Origin: Brucellaceae bacterium | GTDB taxonomy: Bacteria; Pseudomonadota; Alphaproteobacteria; Rhizobiales; Rhizobiaceae | Direction: 5' to 3' | DNA length: 9,372 nt | Assembly: GCA_031253705.1 (NCBI GenBank) | Contig: JAIRVW010000364.1 | Coordinates: 1 to 9,372 of the forward strand | Shown here: positions 1 to 5,942 of the stretch, in pieces | How positions within the stretch are numbered: the stretch's first letter is position 1 | Layout: each line of letters begins with the position of its first letter | The notes under the pieces: generated by a model | What the model was told of the DNA's origin: nothing | Databases searched by the model: none | Seen by the model: only the letters and a program-made list of their open reading frames with translations | Position numbers and translations under genes: made by a program

Positions 1-495
1 GCCCGCACTGTTACCGCTATGGCAGGCGATTGCGGCAGTATTTGCGAACTGATCGGCATAGCGGAAGCCGGAGAGATCATCGTGGTTGATGCCGGTGGTG
101 TCGATGATACTGCCGTCTGGGGCGGGATCATGACGGCAGAAGCAGCGCACCGCAAGCTGGGTGGCGCAGTCGTCTTCGGCGCCATCCGCGATGTGGAAGA
201 AGTGCGGCAACTGCAATTCAACATGTTCTGTAAAGCCGTCGTGCCCCGTGGCCCTCATCATGGTTTCGGCGGTATCATTGACGGAGCCATCTCCATGGCC
301 GGTGCCGTTGTCCATCCCGGAGATATTGTGCTCGGCAATGATGACGGTGTGGTCATTGTGCCGCTGGAGCGTGCCGAAGGCATACTCGCCGCCGCACAAG
401 AACATCTGGCCAAAGAAAAAGCATGGCTCGATGGTATCCGTAACGGACGGACAATCCAGCAAATGTTCAATATGCAGACCTCAGCACATAAATAG
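1..495 (+). CDS. RraA-family protein (4-hydroxy-4-methyl-2-oxoglutarate aldolase-like), 5' truncated
   Basis: The reading frame is open from base 1, so the gene starts upstream of the window; 164 residues and a TAA stop are visible. Family members of this type are usually about 210-230 residues, so about 50-60 N-terminal residues are missing. The fragment shows the RraA/HMG-aldolase core: GEIIVVDAGG (visible residues 24-33), WGGIMTAEAAHRKLGGAVV (40-58), the GAIRD segment (60-64) containing the Arg-Asp pair that is catalytic/metal-binding in characterised pyruvate aldolases, and HPGDIVLGNDDGVVIVP (105-121). In most relatives the residue before GxxRD is Asp; here it is Phe (VVFGAIRD). The family includes divalent-metal aldolases acting on aromatic ring-cleavage products as well as the RNase E inhibitor RraA, so the substrate cannot be read from sequence. 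A terminator follows 31 bases after the stop, so this gene is transcriptionally separate from the iron genes. Confidence 0.85.
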   Translation, partial: ARTVTAMAGDCGSICELIGIAEAGEIIVVDAGGVDDTAVWGGIMTAEAAHRKLGGAVVFGAIRDVEEVRQLQFNMFCKAVVPRGPHHGFGGIIDGAISMAGAVVHPGDIVLGNDDGVVIVPLERAEGILAAAQEHLAKEKAWLDGIRNGRTIQQMFNMQTSAHK

Positions 496-526
496 CCGTT
501 ACAGCCACTTATCAGTCTGCAATGCG

Positions 527-564
527 ACCTTACATTTGGCTTTCAAGCTAAATGTAAGGTTTTT
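527..564 (+). terminator. Intrinsic terminator of the RraA-family gene
   Basis: A perfect 11-bp inverted repeat, accttacattt (527-537) with aaatgtaaggt (550-560), is extended inward by ggct/agct-type pairing (one G-U) to leave a four-base loop (ttca, 542-545). The right arm runs into a five-T tract (560-564). The stem is AT-rich but long. There is no T tract on the other strand, so it should act mainly on transcripts from the RraA-family gene. The rest of 496-609 shows no gene. Confidence 0.8.
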
Positions 565-605
565 GCAGAAAGACTATATTGAACGCAGCTACCAAGAAGC
601 ACCCG

Positions 606-632
606 CGTCTCACATTAAACTCGTCTGAGACG
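606..632. repeat. Inverted repeat at the 3' end of the OrfA-like gene
   Basis: CGTCTCA (606-612) and TGAGACG (626-632) form a perfect 7-bp inverted repeat with a 13-base spacer. It spans the last codons and stop of the small minus-strand gene. A second overlapping pair, ACTCG (619-623) and CGAGT (634-638), is present. Neither has a T tract on the minus strand, so this is not a convincing terminator. It may be a weak stem or a relic of an insertion-element end. Confidence 0.3.
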
Positions 633-882
633 TCGAGTATTTAGCCAGTGCCAGTTCAAAATTCAGATTTGCAAGAACGCGCTTGAGCATAAGGTTCTCT
701 TTCTCAAGCTCGCATAGTCTGATGGCATCGGACGGGTATAAAACACCGTGTTTCTGCCGCCAGTCATAGTCCGGCGACGGTGCGACGCCTGTTTGCTGAG
801 ATCCGCCTGCATCAATTTCGCTTTCCGGAACCGGCTTTGTCACAGATAAAAACTGTGTCTCCGGTAAAACTGAGATTTTCAT
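610..882 (-). CDS. Small protein resembling a diverged IS3-type OrfA (transposase helper)
   Basis: This is a 90-residue protein. The ATG at 882 was chosen because an AGGAG Shine-Dalgarno (889-893) lies six bases upstream; an ATG ten codons further upstream (912) has no such site. From about residue 31 it resembles the OrfA protein of IS3-family elements: a short GVAPSPDYDWRQKHG stretch like the end of the OrfA helix-turn-helix (GVS..-YRWRKKYG), then SDAIRLCELEKENLMLKRVL, which matches the leucine-zipper-like SEAKRLK-LEEENAKLKKLLA segment. The first 30 residues do not resemble an intact OrfA helix-turn-helix, and no OrfB integrase lies next to it, so it is unlikely to move DNA. It follows fepG by 74 bases on the same strand with no visible terminator between, so it may be co-transcribed with the fep genes. 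It could be a decaying insertion-sequence remnant or a small coiled-coil protein kept for another role. The OrfA likeness is recognised by eye only. Confidence 0.55.
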   Translation of the reverse strand: MKISVLPETQFLSVTKPVPESEIDAGGSQQTGVAPSPDYDWRQKHGVLYPSDAIRLCELEKENLMLKRVLANLNFELALAKYSTSQTSLM

Positions 883-888
883 TATGTT

Positions 889-893
889 CTCCT
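889..893 (-). promoter_or_regulatory. Shine-Dalgarno fixing the start of the OrfA-like gene
   Basis: AGGAG on the minus strand, six bases before the ATG at 882, decides between two in-frame ATG codons (882 and 912). A small perfect hairpin, CTCTC-N5-GAGAG (892-906), overlaps its upstream edge and could partly hide it in the mRNA; with a 5-bp stem that effect is uncertain. Confidence 0.6.
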
Positions 894-956
894 CTCGGAC
901 GGAGAGAAACATAGTTTGAAAATCCGGGCTGCATACTGTGCAAACTGTCAGGTGAT

Positions 957-1997
957 TTAAATTTTGCGCTCACGGCTCAGGAGCCACAAAAGATAGATTC
1001 CGCCCAGCAGACCGGTGGTGAGACCAATCGGCATTTTAAGATTGAACGGTGAATTCTGGCTAAGCAGATCCGCGCCCAGCAGCAAAAATGCGCCCATCAG
1101 GGCTCCGGAAACAACCGGCACATCCGGCGAGCGCGTTAAACGGCGCACCAGTTGCGGTGCGGCAAGCGCGATGAATGCAACCGGCCCCGCAGCAGCCGTT
1201 GCGATGGCTGTCAGTCCGACAGCTGCAACAACCATCATCAGGCGGGTTTTCTCTGTCGCAATACCCAGCTGTCTGGCCGCGTCATCGCCCATTTCCAGCA
1301 AATTCATACGGCGCGCATAGAAGATCATTACAGGAATAATCAGAACAAAACCGAGCGCCGCCGGTACCGCATGCGCCCATGTCCGTGTGTTCAGTGAACC
1401 TGCCAGCCACAGCTGTGCGGATGCCGCCTGATCGAGATCACCAACAACCAATAAAACAGTATTAATACCGGAAAGAATGGCGCCAACGCCGATACCGGTC
1501 AGGATCAGCCTGTAACCGCCTGTTGAGCCCTTTTTCAGTGACAGCACAAAGACTAAAATCGCCGCGCCGATGCCTGAAAGCACGGCTGCAAGTGACGTTT
1601 CCAAAGGCCCTGCATTAAACAGGATAATCTGAATAATCGCACCGGTCGCCGCGCCTGTTGTAAAGCCGATAATGTCCGGTGAGCCAAGTGCATTGCGTGA
1701 AATGGACTGAAAAACCGAACCCGCCATTCCCAGTGACGCGCCGACAAAAAGCGCAGTGACAAGACGCGGCAGGCGAATACGCCAGATCACACGATCCGCA
1801 GTCGAATGAGTACTGGTGCCGAACAGGCTTTCCATAATCTGAGACGGGCTAAAATTCAGCGTCCCCCTGCCGATATGCAACAGGCTGAGCGCGATAATAC
1901 CAACTATCAAAAGGCAACAGACGATTATGACACGTTTGCTCCACTGAACGGAAAAATTGTCTGTTCGTAAGATAATCTTATCGCCGGTTTTGATCAT
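957..1997 (-). CDS. fepG: FecCD-family ABC permease, FepG-like (ferric siderophore import)
   Basis: This is a 346-residue inner-membrane permease subunit of a ferric-siderophore ABC importer. Hydrophobic helices alternate through the whole length, as expected for the FecCD family (about ten spans). Family landmarks include RIRLPRLVTALFVGASLGMAGSVF, the QSISRNALGSPDIIGF segment, which matches FepG (NPLGSPDVIGF) more closely than FepD, and GPVAFIALAAPQLVRRLTRSP, the cytoplasmic coupling region that contacts the ATPase. The length is slightly above the roughly 330 residues of E. coli FepG because of a longer hydrophilic N terminus. The start codon ATG lies inside the stop of the upstream permease (ATGA, 1994-1997), so translation is probably coupled. 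It would pair with the FepD-like subunit as a heterodimer powered by FepC. The family assignment is strong; enterobactin as the exact substrate is not established. Confidence 0.92.
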   Translation of the reverse strand: MIKTGDKIILRTDNFSVQWSKRVIIVCCLLIVGIIALSLLHIGRGTLNFSPSQIMESLFGTSTHSTADRVIWRIRLPRLVTALFVGASLGMAGSVFQSISRNALGSPDIIGFTTGAATGAIIQIILFNAGPLETSLAAVLSGIGAAILVFVLSLKKGSTGGYRLILTGIGVGAILSGINTVLLVVGDLDQAASAQLWLAGSLNTRTWAHAVPAALGFVLIIPVMIFYARRMNLLEMGDDAARQLGIATEKTRLMMVVAAVGLTAIATAAAGPVAFIALAAPQLVRRLTRSPDVPVVSGALMGAFLLLGADLLSQNSPFNLKMPIGLTTGLLGGIYLLWLLSRERKI

Positions 1998-3049
1998 AGC
2001 TTATTCAACCGGTATTTACGCACAACAAAGATGAAAAACGGCCCGCCAATCAGGGTGATAATAATGCCGGCCGCAATTTCAGACGGCGGTGCAATGATAC
2101 GGCCGGTCACATCGGCACCAAGCAGCAAGATTGCCGAGAACAGTGCTGAATAAGGTAAAATCCAGCGGTAATCCGGCCCCGTCACCATTCGGGCAATATG
2201 CGGTGCGACCAATCCGGCAAAACCGACAGGCCCTGCCGCCGCTGTCGCAGCTCCGGCGAGCAACATCACCGCACAACAGGCAATAATCCATGTCAGCCGG
2301 ATATTGACACCCAAAGCCTCACCCATATCCCTGCCCAAGGTTATCGCATTGAGATTTCCGGCAAGGATAGCGGCAGTGATCAGGCCGATGAAAACTGCGA
2401 CTGCGAGAATGGCAGCCACATCATAGCCTCTGCCTTCCACAGACCCTGCAGACCAGTGCCGTACCTGATCCAGCACTGTCAGCGGCGAATTGACGATAAT
2501 AATACCGGTCACAGATGCGAGCACAATCGACAGACCGGCACCGGCCAGCACAAGGCGGACGGGATTTGTGCCGGACAGATGTGCCTGCCCGAGGAAAAAT
2601 ACGGTAATCCCTGCCAGTCCGGCACCGATAAAGGCAAACCAGACATAATGCTGCATTGTGGTCAGCCCGAATAATGTCATGCCGCCCACAACGGCCACAG
2701 CAGCACCGGCATTAACCCCCAAGAGCCCCGGCTCCGCCAGCGGATTACGGGTAATGGCCTGCATAATTGCACCGGCGACACCAAGCGCCAGACCGGCAAG
2801 CACAGCAACTATGGTACGGGGAATACGCAATTCCCTGACAATCAGATGCAGATCATTTTGCGGGTCATAATTTTGCAGGGCATTGAAGGTTTCACGCAAA
2901 GCGATAGTTCTGGAGCCCAGTGCCAGACTGGCCAGCACAAGCAGAACCAAGAGAAGAAGACCCGCAATCAGGCCATAAGCACGGCGACGCTGCCACCATG
3001 CGCAGCTTGCCTTCCGGCATGGCGCCAGTTTTTCAGAGCAGTCACTCAT
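1994..3049 (-). CDS. fepD: FecCD-family ABC permease, FepD-like (ferric siderophore import)
   Basis: This is a 351-residue inner-membrane permease, the partner of the FepG-like subunit. After a charged N terminus it shows LIAGLLLLVLLVLASLALGSRTI as the first span, the family segment LRIPRTIVAVLAGLALGVAGAIMQ, NPLAEPGLLGVNAGAAVAVV (the NPLA-P-LLG form typical of FepD/FhuB-type subunits), and GPVGFAGLVAPHIARMVTGPD near the C terminus as the ATPase-coupling region. The start codon ATG overlaps the fepB stop by four bases (ATGA, 3046-3049); no separate strong Shine-Dalgarno is seen, which fits translational coupling. The N-terminal cytoplasmic tail, about 25 residues, is longer than in E. coli FepD and holds three cysteines (residues 4, 11 and 16). 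Function as part of a ferric-chelate importer is secure; the precise ligand is not. Confidence 0.93.
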   Translation of the reverse strand: MSDCSEKLAPCRKASCAWWQRRRAYGLIAGLLLLVLLVLASLALGSRTIALRETFNALQNYDPQNDLHLIVRELRIPRTIVAVLAGLALGVAGAIMQAITRNPLAEPGLLGVNAGAAVAVVGGMTLFGLTTMQHYVWFAFIGAGLAGITVFFLGQAHLSGTNPVRLVLAGAGLSIVLASVTGIIIVNSPLTVLDQVRHWSAGSVEGRGYDVAAILAVAVFIGLITAAILAGNLNAITLGRDMGEALGVNIRLTWIIACCAVMLLAGAATAAAGPVGFAGLVAPHIARMVTGPDYRWILPYSALFSAILLLGADVTGRIIAPPSEIAAGIIITLIGGPFFIFVVRKYRLNKL

Positions 3050-4011
3050 GAGCGCGGGAATTGCCTGACAATGGTTTCAAGCATTTGCAGGCCGGAATAA
3101 TAGTCAATCCGGAAGGATGTCATGCCAAGAGGATAGACCCGCTTGCCGGCAACGGCATCAAGATTGCGCAAAACCGGATCAGACAAAAATGCCTCCGCGT
3201 CAGCATCTGTGCCGCGCATCAGAAAAACAGATTTGCCGGTAATTGCCGCCGATAAATTCTCATGCGAAATGAAAGCAAAGTCCGTACTGCGGCTGACATC
3301 TGCCTCAAGTTCTGCCGGTAGTCCGGCCACCTCGAACCCCAGCGCTGTCAGCAATTGCGCCTGCGGGCTGGCTGGTTTGGCAATGGAATAGCTGCCGCCG
3401 ATACTATAGCCGACAATACTCACCGGCTCTGCGGGGTGCTGAATTTTGCCTGCAGCCTCTGCTGCAAGGCTGTTAAAACGGGCAATGGCCTGCTCCGCTT
3501 CCACCTCAAGTCCTGTCGCTTTGCCCAGTTGCGTGGCAATCGTCTGCCAGCTCTGGTTGGAGTAATTCACCACAAGCGTTGGTATATTCTGCGCTTTAAG
3601 CTCGGCATAATGCGGCAGAACACTGTCAGCGCCGGTTGCCGATGCAATCAACAGATCCGGCTCCCAGCCGATTACTGCCTCAAGGTCAAAATCAAGATTT
3701 GCATAAAGAATTTCAACGCCGCGCTGATCCGCAATTTCCGCCCATTGCGTGAAAAAGCCTTTATCATCGGTCAGGCCGCTTGGTGTGGCTGCCGCTGTCG
3801 CCACGACCGGCGCGTTGATCGCCAGCAAAATTCCGGTCACGCTCGGCGTCGTAGAAACAATGCGCAACGGTTTCGCTTTTAATATCAGTTCACCGGCATC
3901 ATGCGTGATCGTTCGCGGCCAGCCCGTGCTCTCCGCCAAGGCAACAGGCACAGAAAACAGCAAAGCAGACATCGCTGCAAACAGGATGAAAAAACGTTTT
4001 GCAAATACCAT
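3046..4011 (-). CDS. fepB: FepB-like periplasmic ferric-siderophore-binding protein
   Basis: This is a 321-residue solute-binding protein of the type that delivers ferric siderophores to FecCD permeases. It begins with a Sec signal peptide (KRFF followed by a hydrophobic core, AxA site at ALA, cleavage after about residue 26) and has no lipobox cysteine, so it should be soluble in the periplasm. The mature protein follows E. coli FepB along its length by eye: WPRTITHDAG, RIVSTTPSVTGILLAINAPVVA, GFFTQWAEIA, PDLLIASATGADS, SWQTIATQLGKATG, and a C-terminal YPLGMTSFRIDYYSGLQML that corresponds to YALGTETFRLDYYSAMQVL. The overall length is also close to FepB. It is the first gene of the fepB-fepD-fepG run and is read away from fepC. 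The 5' region contains the palindrome at 4082-4103. A catecholate-type ligand is likely from the FepB resemblance but is not proven. Confidence 0.92.
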   Translation of the reverse strand: MVFAKRFFILFAAMSALLFSVPVALAESTGWPRTITHDAGELILKAKPLRIVSTTPSVTGILLAINAPVVATAAATPSGLTDDKGFFTQWAEIADQRGVEILYANLDFDLEAVIGWEPDLLIASATGADSVLPHYAELKAQNIPTLVVNYSNQSWQTIATQLGKATGLEVEAEQAIARFNSLAAEAAGKIQHPAEPVSIVGYSIGGSYSIAKPASPQAQLLTALGFEVAGLPAELEADVSRSTDFAFISHENLSAAITGKSVFLMRGTDADAEAFLSDPVLRNLDAVAGKRVYPLGMTSFRIDYYSGLQMLETIVRQFPRS

Positions 4012-4064
4012 AACGAAGTCTTTTTCTGCTGATTTTCAGCCGGATAACGGCAGCAATAAATACC

Positions 4065-4079
4065 TGAGTAACAGACTCC
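4065..4079. promoter_or_regulatory. Weak inverted repeat resembling an IRO/RirA-type spacing
   Basis: TGAGT-aacag-ACTCC gives TGA-N9-TCC, one base away from the TGA-N9-TCA iron-responsive operator described for rhizobial RirA. A 15-base near-match is not strong evidence on its own; it is recorded because it sits in an iron-uptake control region beside a better palindrome. Confidence 0.25.
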
Positions 4080-4081
4080 AT

Positions 4082-4103
4082 ATTGCAGAATGCGTTCTAC
4101 AAT
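4082..4103. promoter_or_regulatory. Palindromic operator candidate for fepBDG/fepC
   Basis: ATTGCAGAA (4082-4090) and TTCTACAAT (4095-4103) form a 9-bp inverted repeat with one mismatch around TGCG. The AGAA-N4-TTCT core is reminiscent of the Irr iron-control element (AGAA...TTCT palindromes of Rhizobiales), but the outer bases and spacing differ. The site overlaps possible -35 elements facing both directions, so one bound protein could silence both transcripts. The palindrome is seen directly; the identity of the regulator is inference. Confidence 0.5.
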
Positions 4104-4143
4104 GCAATACACGTGTAAAAATTGCTGATAGATGGACACTCCT

Positions 4144-4938
4144 ATGACGCATCGCCTGCATGCTGATGACGTAACGCTGCGTTATGATGAAAGAACGATT
4201 TCGCAGGGTTTGACCATAGCCATTCCGGATGCATCTTTCACCGTGATTGTCGGACCCAATGCCTGCGGAAAATCCACGCTGTTGCGGGCATTGTCCCGCC
4301 TGCTGAAACCCGCAAAAGGACAGGTCATTCTCGACGGTCAGTCGATTGCAGCCCTTCCGCCAAAAGAAACGGCGCGACGTCTGGGACTGCTGCCGCAAAG
4401 TTCTGTCGCGCCGGACGGCATTACGGTGGCCGATCTTGTTGCGCGCGGCCGCTATCCGCATCAGTCATTCTTGCGTCAATGGTCAGAGGCTGATGAACAG
4501 GCTGTCGTGCAAGCGATGGAAGCCACACAAATATCCGCGCTCGCTGACCGGCAGGTCGGTGAATTGTCCGGCGGCCAGCGTCAGCGTGTATGGATTGCTC
4601 TGGTTCTGGCGCAGGAAACCCCGATCTTGTTGCTGGACGAGCCGACGACATTTCTGGATATCGCCCATCAGATCGAATTGCTGGATTTGCTGGCAGAACT
4701 CAATCGTCAGGGGCGCACGATTGTCGCCGTTCTGCATGATCTGAATCATGCCTGCCGCTATGCTTCCCATATGATTGCTATGCGCGACGGCGCCGTAGTG
4801 GCAGAGGGTAAGCCTGAAGAAATCGTCAGTGAACAACTGATCGACGCGGTTTTCGGGCTGAAATCCATGATCATTGCAGATCCGGTTTCCGGCACGCCGC
4901 TCATCGTTCCCACAGGGCAATATCAGCCGCGCGGATAG
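4144..4938 (+). CDS. fepC: FepC-like ABC transporter ATPase (ferric siderophore import)
   Basis: This is a cytoplasmic ATPase of the ferric-siderophore importer, 264 residues from the ATG at 4144. That start gives an N terminus (MTHRLHADDVTLRYD) in register with E. coli FepC and has GGA seven bases upstream; the in-frame ATG at 4132 adds four residues and has no Shine-Dalgarno, but cannot be excluded. All ABC motifs are present: Walker A GPNACGKST (37-45; Ala where FepC has Gly), Q-loop Gln 85, signature LSGGQRQR (141-148), Walker B ILLLDEP (161-167), D-loop FLD, and switch His in VLHDLNHACRYASH (198). VARGRYPHQ and the C-terminal MIIADPVSGTPLIVP are close to the FepC counterparts. It is transcribed away from fepBDG, unlike the fepDGC operon of enterobacteria. 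Its stop lies two bases from the stop of the convergent iclR-type gene. Confidence 0.94.
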   Translation: MTHRLHADDVTLRYDERTISQGLTIAIPDASFTVIVGPNACGKSTLLRALSRLLKPAKGQVILDGQSIAALPPKETARRLGLLPQSSVAPDGITVADLVARGRYPHQSFLRQWSEADEQAVVQAMEATQISALADRQVGELSGGQRQRVWIALVLAQETPILLLDEPTTFLDIAHQIELLDLLAELNRQGRTIVAVLHDLNHACRYASHMIAMRDGAVVAEGKPEEIVSEQLIDAVFGLKSMIIADPVSGTPLIVPTGQYQPRG

Positions 4939-4940
4939 AT

Positions 4941-5735
4941 TTATTCCGGTCGCAAACCACTGGTCGCCTGATTGACCAGTTTCGCCTCATGGAACAGTGC
5001 CATACGCTCTTCTTCGCTCTGTAACTGCCCGAGATCAGTCACTGTGGTCATAACACACACGATCTCCTGCTGCGCATCAAAGACAGGCGCAGCCTGTCCC
5101 GTGACATTGGACAGCAGATGACTGGTCATTTCTGACCACTGCTCAGCACGCACCTGATCAAGCACCGCTTTATCCGTCGGTGTGCCACGAAAATGCGCAG
5201 GCTGTAATTTGCGCGCGGCATCAATATTGGCTTTAGACAAAAAGGCCTGAAAAATCAGACCGCAAGCCGTATTATCAACGGGCAGGATATCCCCCAGTGC
5301 CAGCGGATTGACCGAAAAATAGGCACTTCGGTACCAACGCACCAGTGTCGGCCCTCTGTCTGTCCAGATTGCAATACCGCCGCTGATGGCATGGCGGTGT
5401 GTCAGGGCTTTCATATGTTTGGCCGCAACTTCCACCGCATCAATGCGTCGTAACGCACTCACCCCGATGCTGAGCGCCGCAGGCCCCAGATCATATAATC
5501 CGCTGGCCGGATCCTGTTTGGCCAGACCTTCTTTAACAAGGCTCTGCAAATACCGATGCGCCGTTGAGCCGCCGGTGCCCGCACGACGGGCAACTTCACC
5601 AAGTGCCAGCTCACTTTGTGCATTGGCAAGGATATGGAGAAAGCGCGTGGCAATCGCAACAGACTGGATGGTTCCCGAACGCTTTTCAGGAAAGGCTTCC
5701 ATTGAAGTTTCTGTCTCGTCTGCTGGTATCGTCAA
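4941..5735 (-). CDS. IclR-family transcriptional regulator
   Basis: This is a 264-residue regulator. The start is TTG at 5735: a strong GGGAGGAG Shine-Dalgarno (5744-5751) sits eight bases upstream, whereas the first ATG (5702, residue 12) has none. Residues about 22-90 form the winged helix-turn-helix (SVAIATRFLHILANAQSEL, then LGEVARRAGTGGSTAHRYLQSLVKEGLA as the HTH, followed by the wing ending YDLGPAALSIG). Residues about 95-255 match the IclR effector domain (IAIWTDRGPTLVRWYRS, LPVDNTACGLIFQAFL, GQAAPVFDAQQEIVCVMTTV). IclR proteins bind small organic effectors, often aromatic or carboxylic acids, and commonly regulate their own gene and a divergent target. Here the divergent gene is the TonB-dependent receptor, so that is the most likely target, with fepC/fepB possible. 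An IclR protein is unusual beside siderophore uptake genes. The effector is unknown. Confidence 0.9.
   Translation of the reverse strand: MTIPADETETSMEAFPEKRSGTIQSVAIATRFLHILANAQSELALGEVARRAGTGGSTAHRYLQSLVKEGLAKQDPASGLYDLGPAALSIGVSALRRIDAVEVAAKHMKALTHRHAISGGIAIWTDRGPTLVRWYRSAYFSVNPLALGDILPVDNTACGLIFQAFLSKANIDAARKLQPAHFRGTPTDKAVLDQVRAEQWSEMTSHLLSNVTGQAAPVFDAQQEIVCVMTTVTDLGQLQSEEERMALFHEAKLVNQATSGLRPE
4959..4980. terminator. Possible hairpin between convergent fepC and iclR-type genes
   Basis: ACTGGTC (4959-4965) and GACCAGT (4974-4980) make a perfect 7-bp stem with an 8-base loop, 20 bases past the fepC stop and inside the 3' end of the opposing gene. Only three T residues follow on the plus strand and none on the minus strand, so termination would be weak or the repeat may be fortuitous. 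Confidence 0.3.
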
Positions 5736-5743
5736 ACTGGTCT

Positions 5744-5751
5744 CTCCTCCC
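5744..5751 (-). promoter_or_regulatory. Strong Shine-Dalgarno for the TTG start of the IclR-type gene
   Basis: GGGAGGAG on the minus strand lies eight bases before TTG (5735). It is one of the best ribosome-binding sites in the window and is the reason for preferring TTG over the downstream ATG at 5702. Confidence 0.75.
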
Positions 5752-5792
5752 GTAACCGCGCCTGCTCATAAACAAACCGGCGAAGCAGCGCC

Positions 5793-5821
5793 AGTCTAGC
5801 CTTGTAAATACATGAAGTCAT
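5793..5821 (-). promoter_or_regulatory. Candidate promoter of the IclR-type gene
   Basis: On the minus strand ATGACT (5816-5821) and TAGACT (5793-5798) are each four of six matches to sigma-70 -35 and -10 elements, separated by the ideal 17 bases. This would give a leader of roughly 50 bases. The -35 falls inside the palindrome at 5811-5826. Confidence 0.4.
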
Positions 5822-5826
5822 TCATG
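5811..5826. promoter_or_regulatory. Palindrome over the iclR-type -35 element (autoregulation candidate)
   Basis: CATGAA-gtca-TTCATG is a perfect 6-bp inverted repeat with a four-base spacer. Its length and symmetry fit the short palindromes used by IclR-family regulators, and its place over the candidate -35 fits self-repression. Binding is inferred only. Confidence 0.4.
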
Positions 5827-5853
5827 ATTATGGCTATTTCACAGAAGTGCCCC

Positions 5854-5939
5854 GCAGATGCGGCAATCTGCCAGCCCGGTTATCAAGTTGCCAAAATGCA
5901 ACATCGCACATTATCCAAAGAAATTACCGCGTTGCGGTA
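5854..5939. repeat. Three further inverted repeats in the divergent regulatory region
   Basis: GCAGAT-N6-ATCTGC (5854-5871), GTTGC-N6-GCAAC (5887-5902) and TACCGC-gtt-GCGGTA (5925-5939) are all perfect. They differ from one another in sequence, so they are not copies of one operator. They may be sites for different proteins, RNA hairpins in a long leader, or partly chance. No ORF with coding character is seen here. Confidence 0.35.
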
Positions 5940-5942
5940 TGC

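Larger units (their letters stand above)
4012..4143. promoter_or_regulatory. Divergent control region between fepB and fepC
   Basis: This 132-base region must hold the start signals for fepBDG (minus) and fepC (plus). TTGCA occurs on both strands as possible -35 elements: plus 4083-4087 and minus, read from ATGCAA at 4102-4107. Their downstream -10 matches are weak: on minus, about AATATG after a 17-base spacer; on plus, TACAAT (4098-4103) has no good -35. Core promoters are therefore only tentative. Two inverted repeats lie here: a strong one at 4082-4103 and a weaker one at 4065-4079. Confidence 0.5.

Noticed and set aside
161..628. 155-codon open frame overlapping the RraA-family gene in another frame
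   Set aside because: It runs through the terminator at 527-564 and has no protein-like features, while the overlapping frame is a clear RraA-family protein.
914..945. GTTTG...CAAAC inverted repeat between fepG and the OrfA-like gene
   Set aside because: Only five-base arms around a long spacer and no T tract; not a credible terminator.
2198..2674. 158-codon open frame opposite the FepD-like gene
   Set aside because: Composition is His/Gln/Arg-rich with no domain; shadow of the permease.
3355..3882. 175-codon open frame opposite fepB
   Set aside because: fepB is supported by full-length family resemblance; the opposite frame has no domain.
4036..4461. 141-codon minus-strand frame crossing the fepB/fepC intergenic region
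   Set aside because: It overlaps the Walker A region of fepC and the control region; no domain or good ribosome-binding site.
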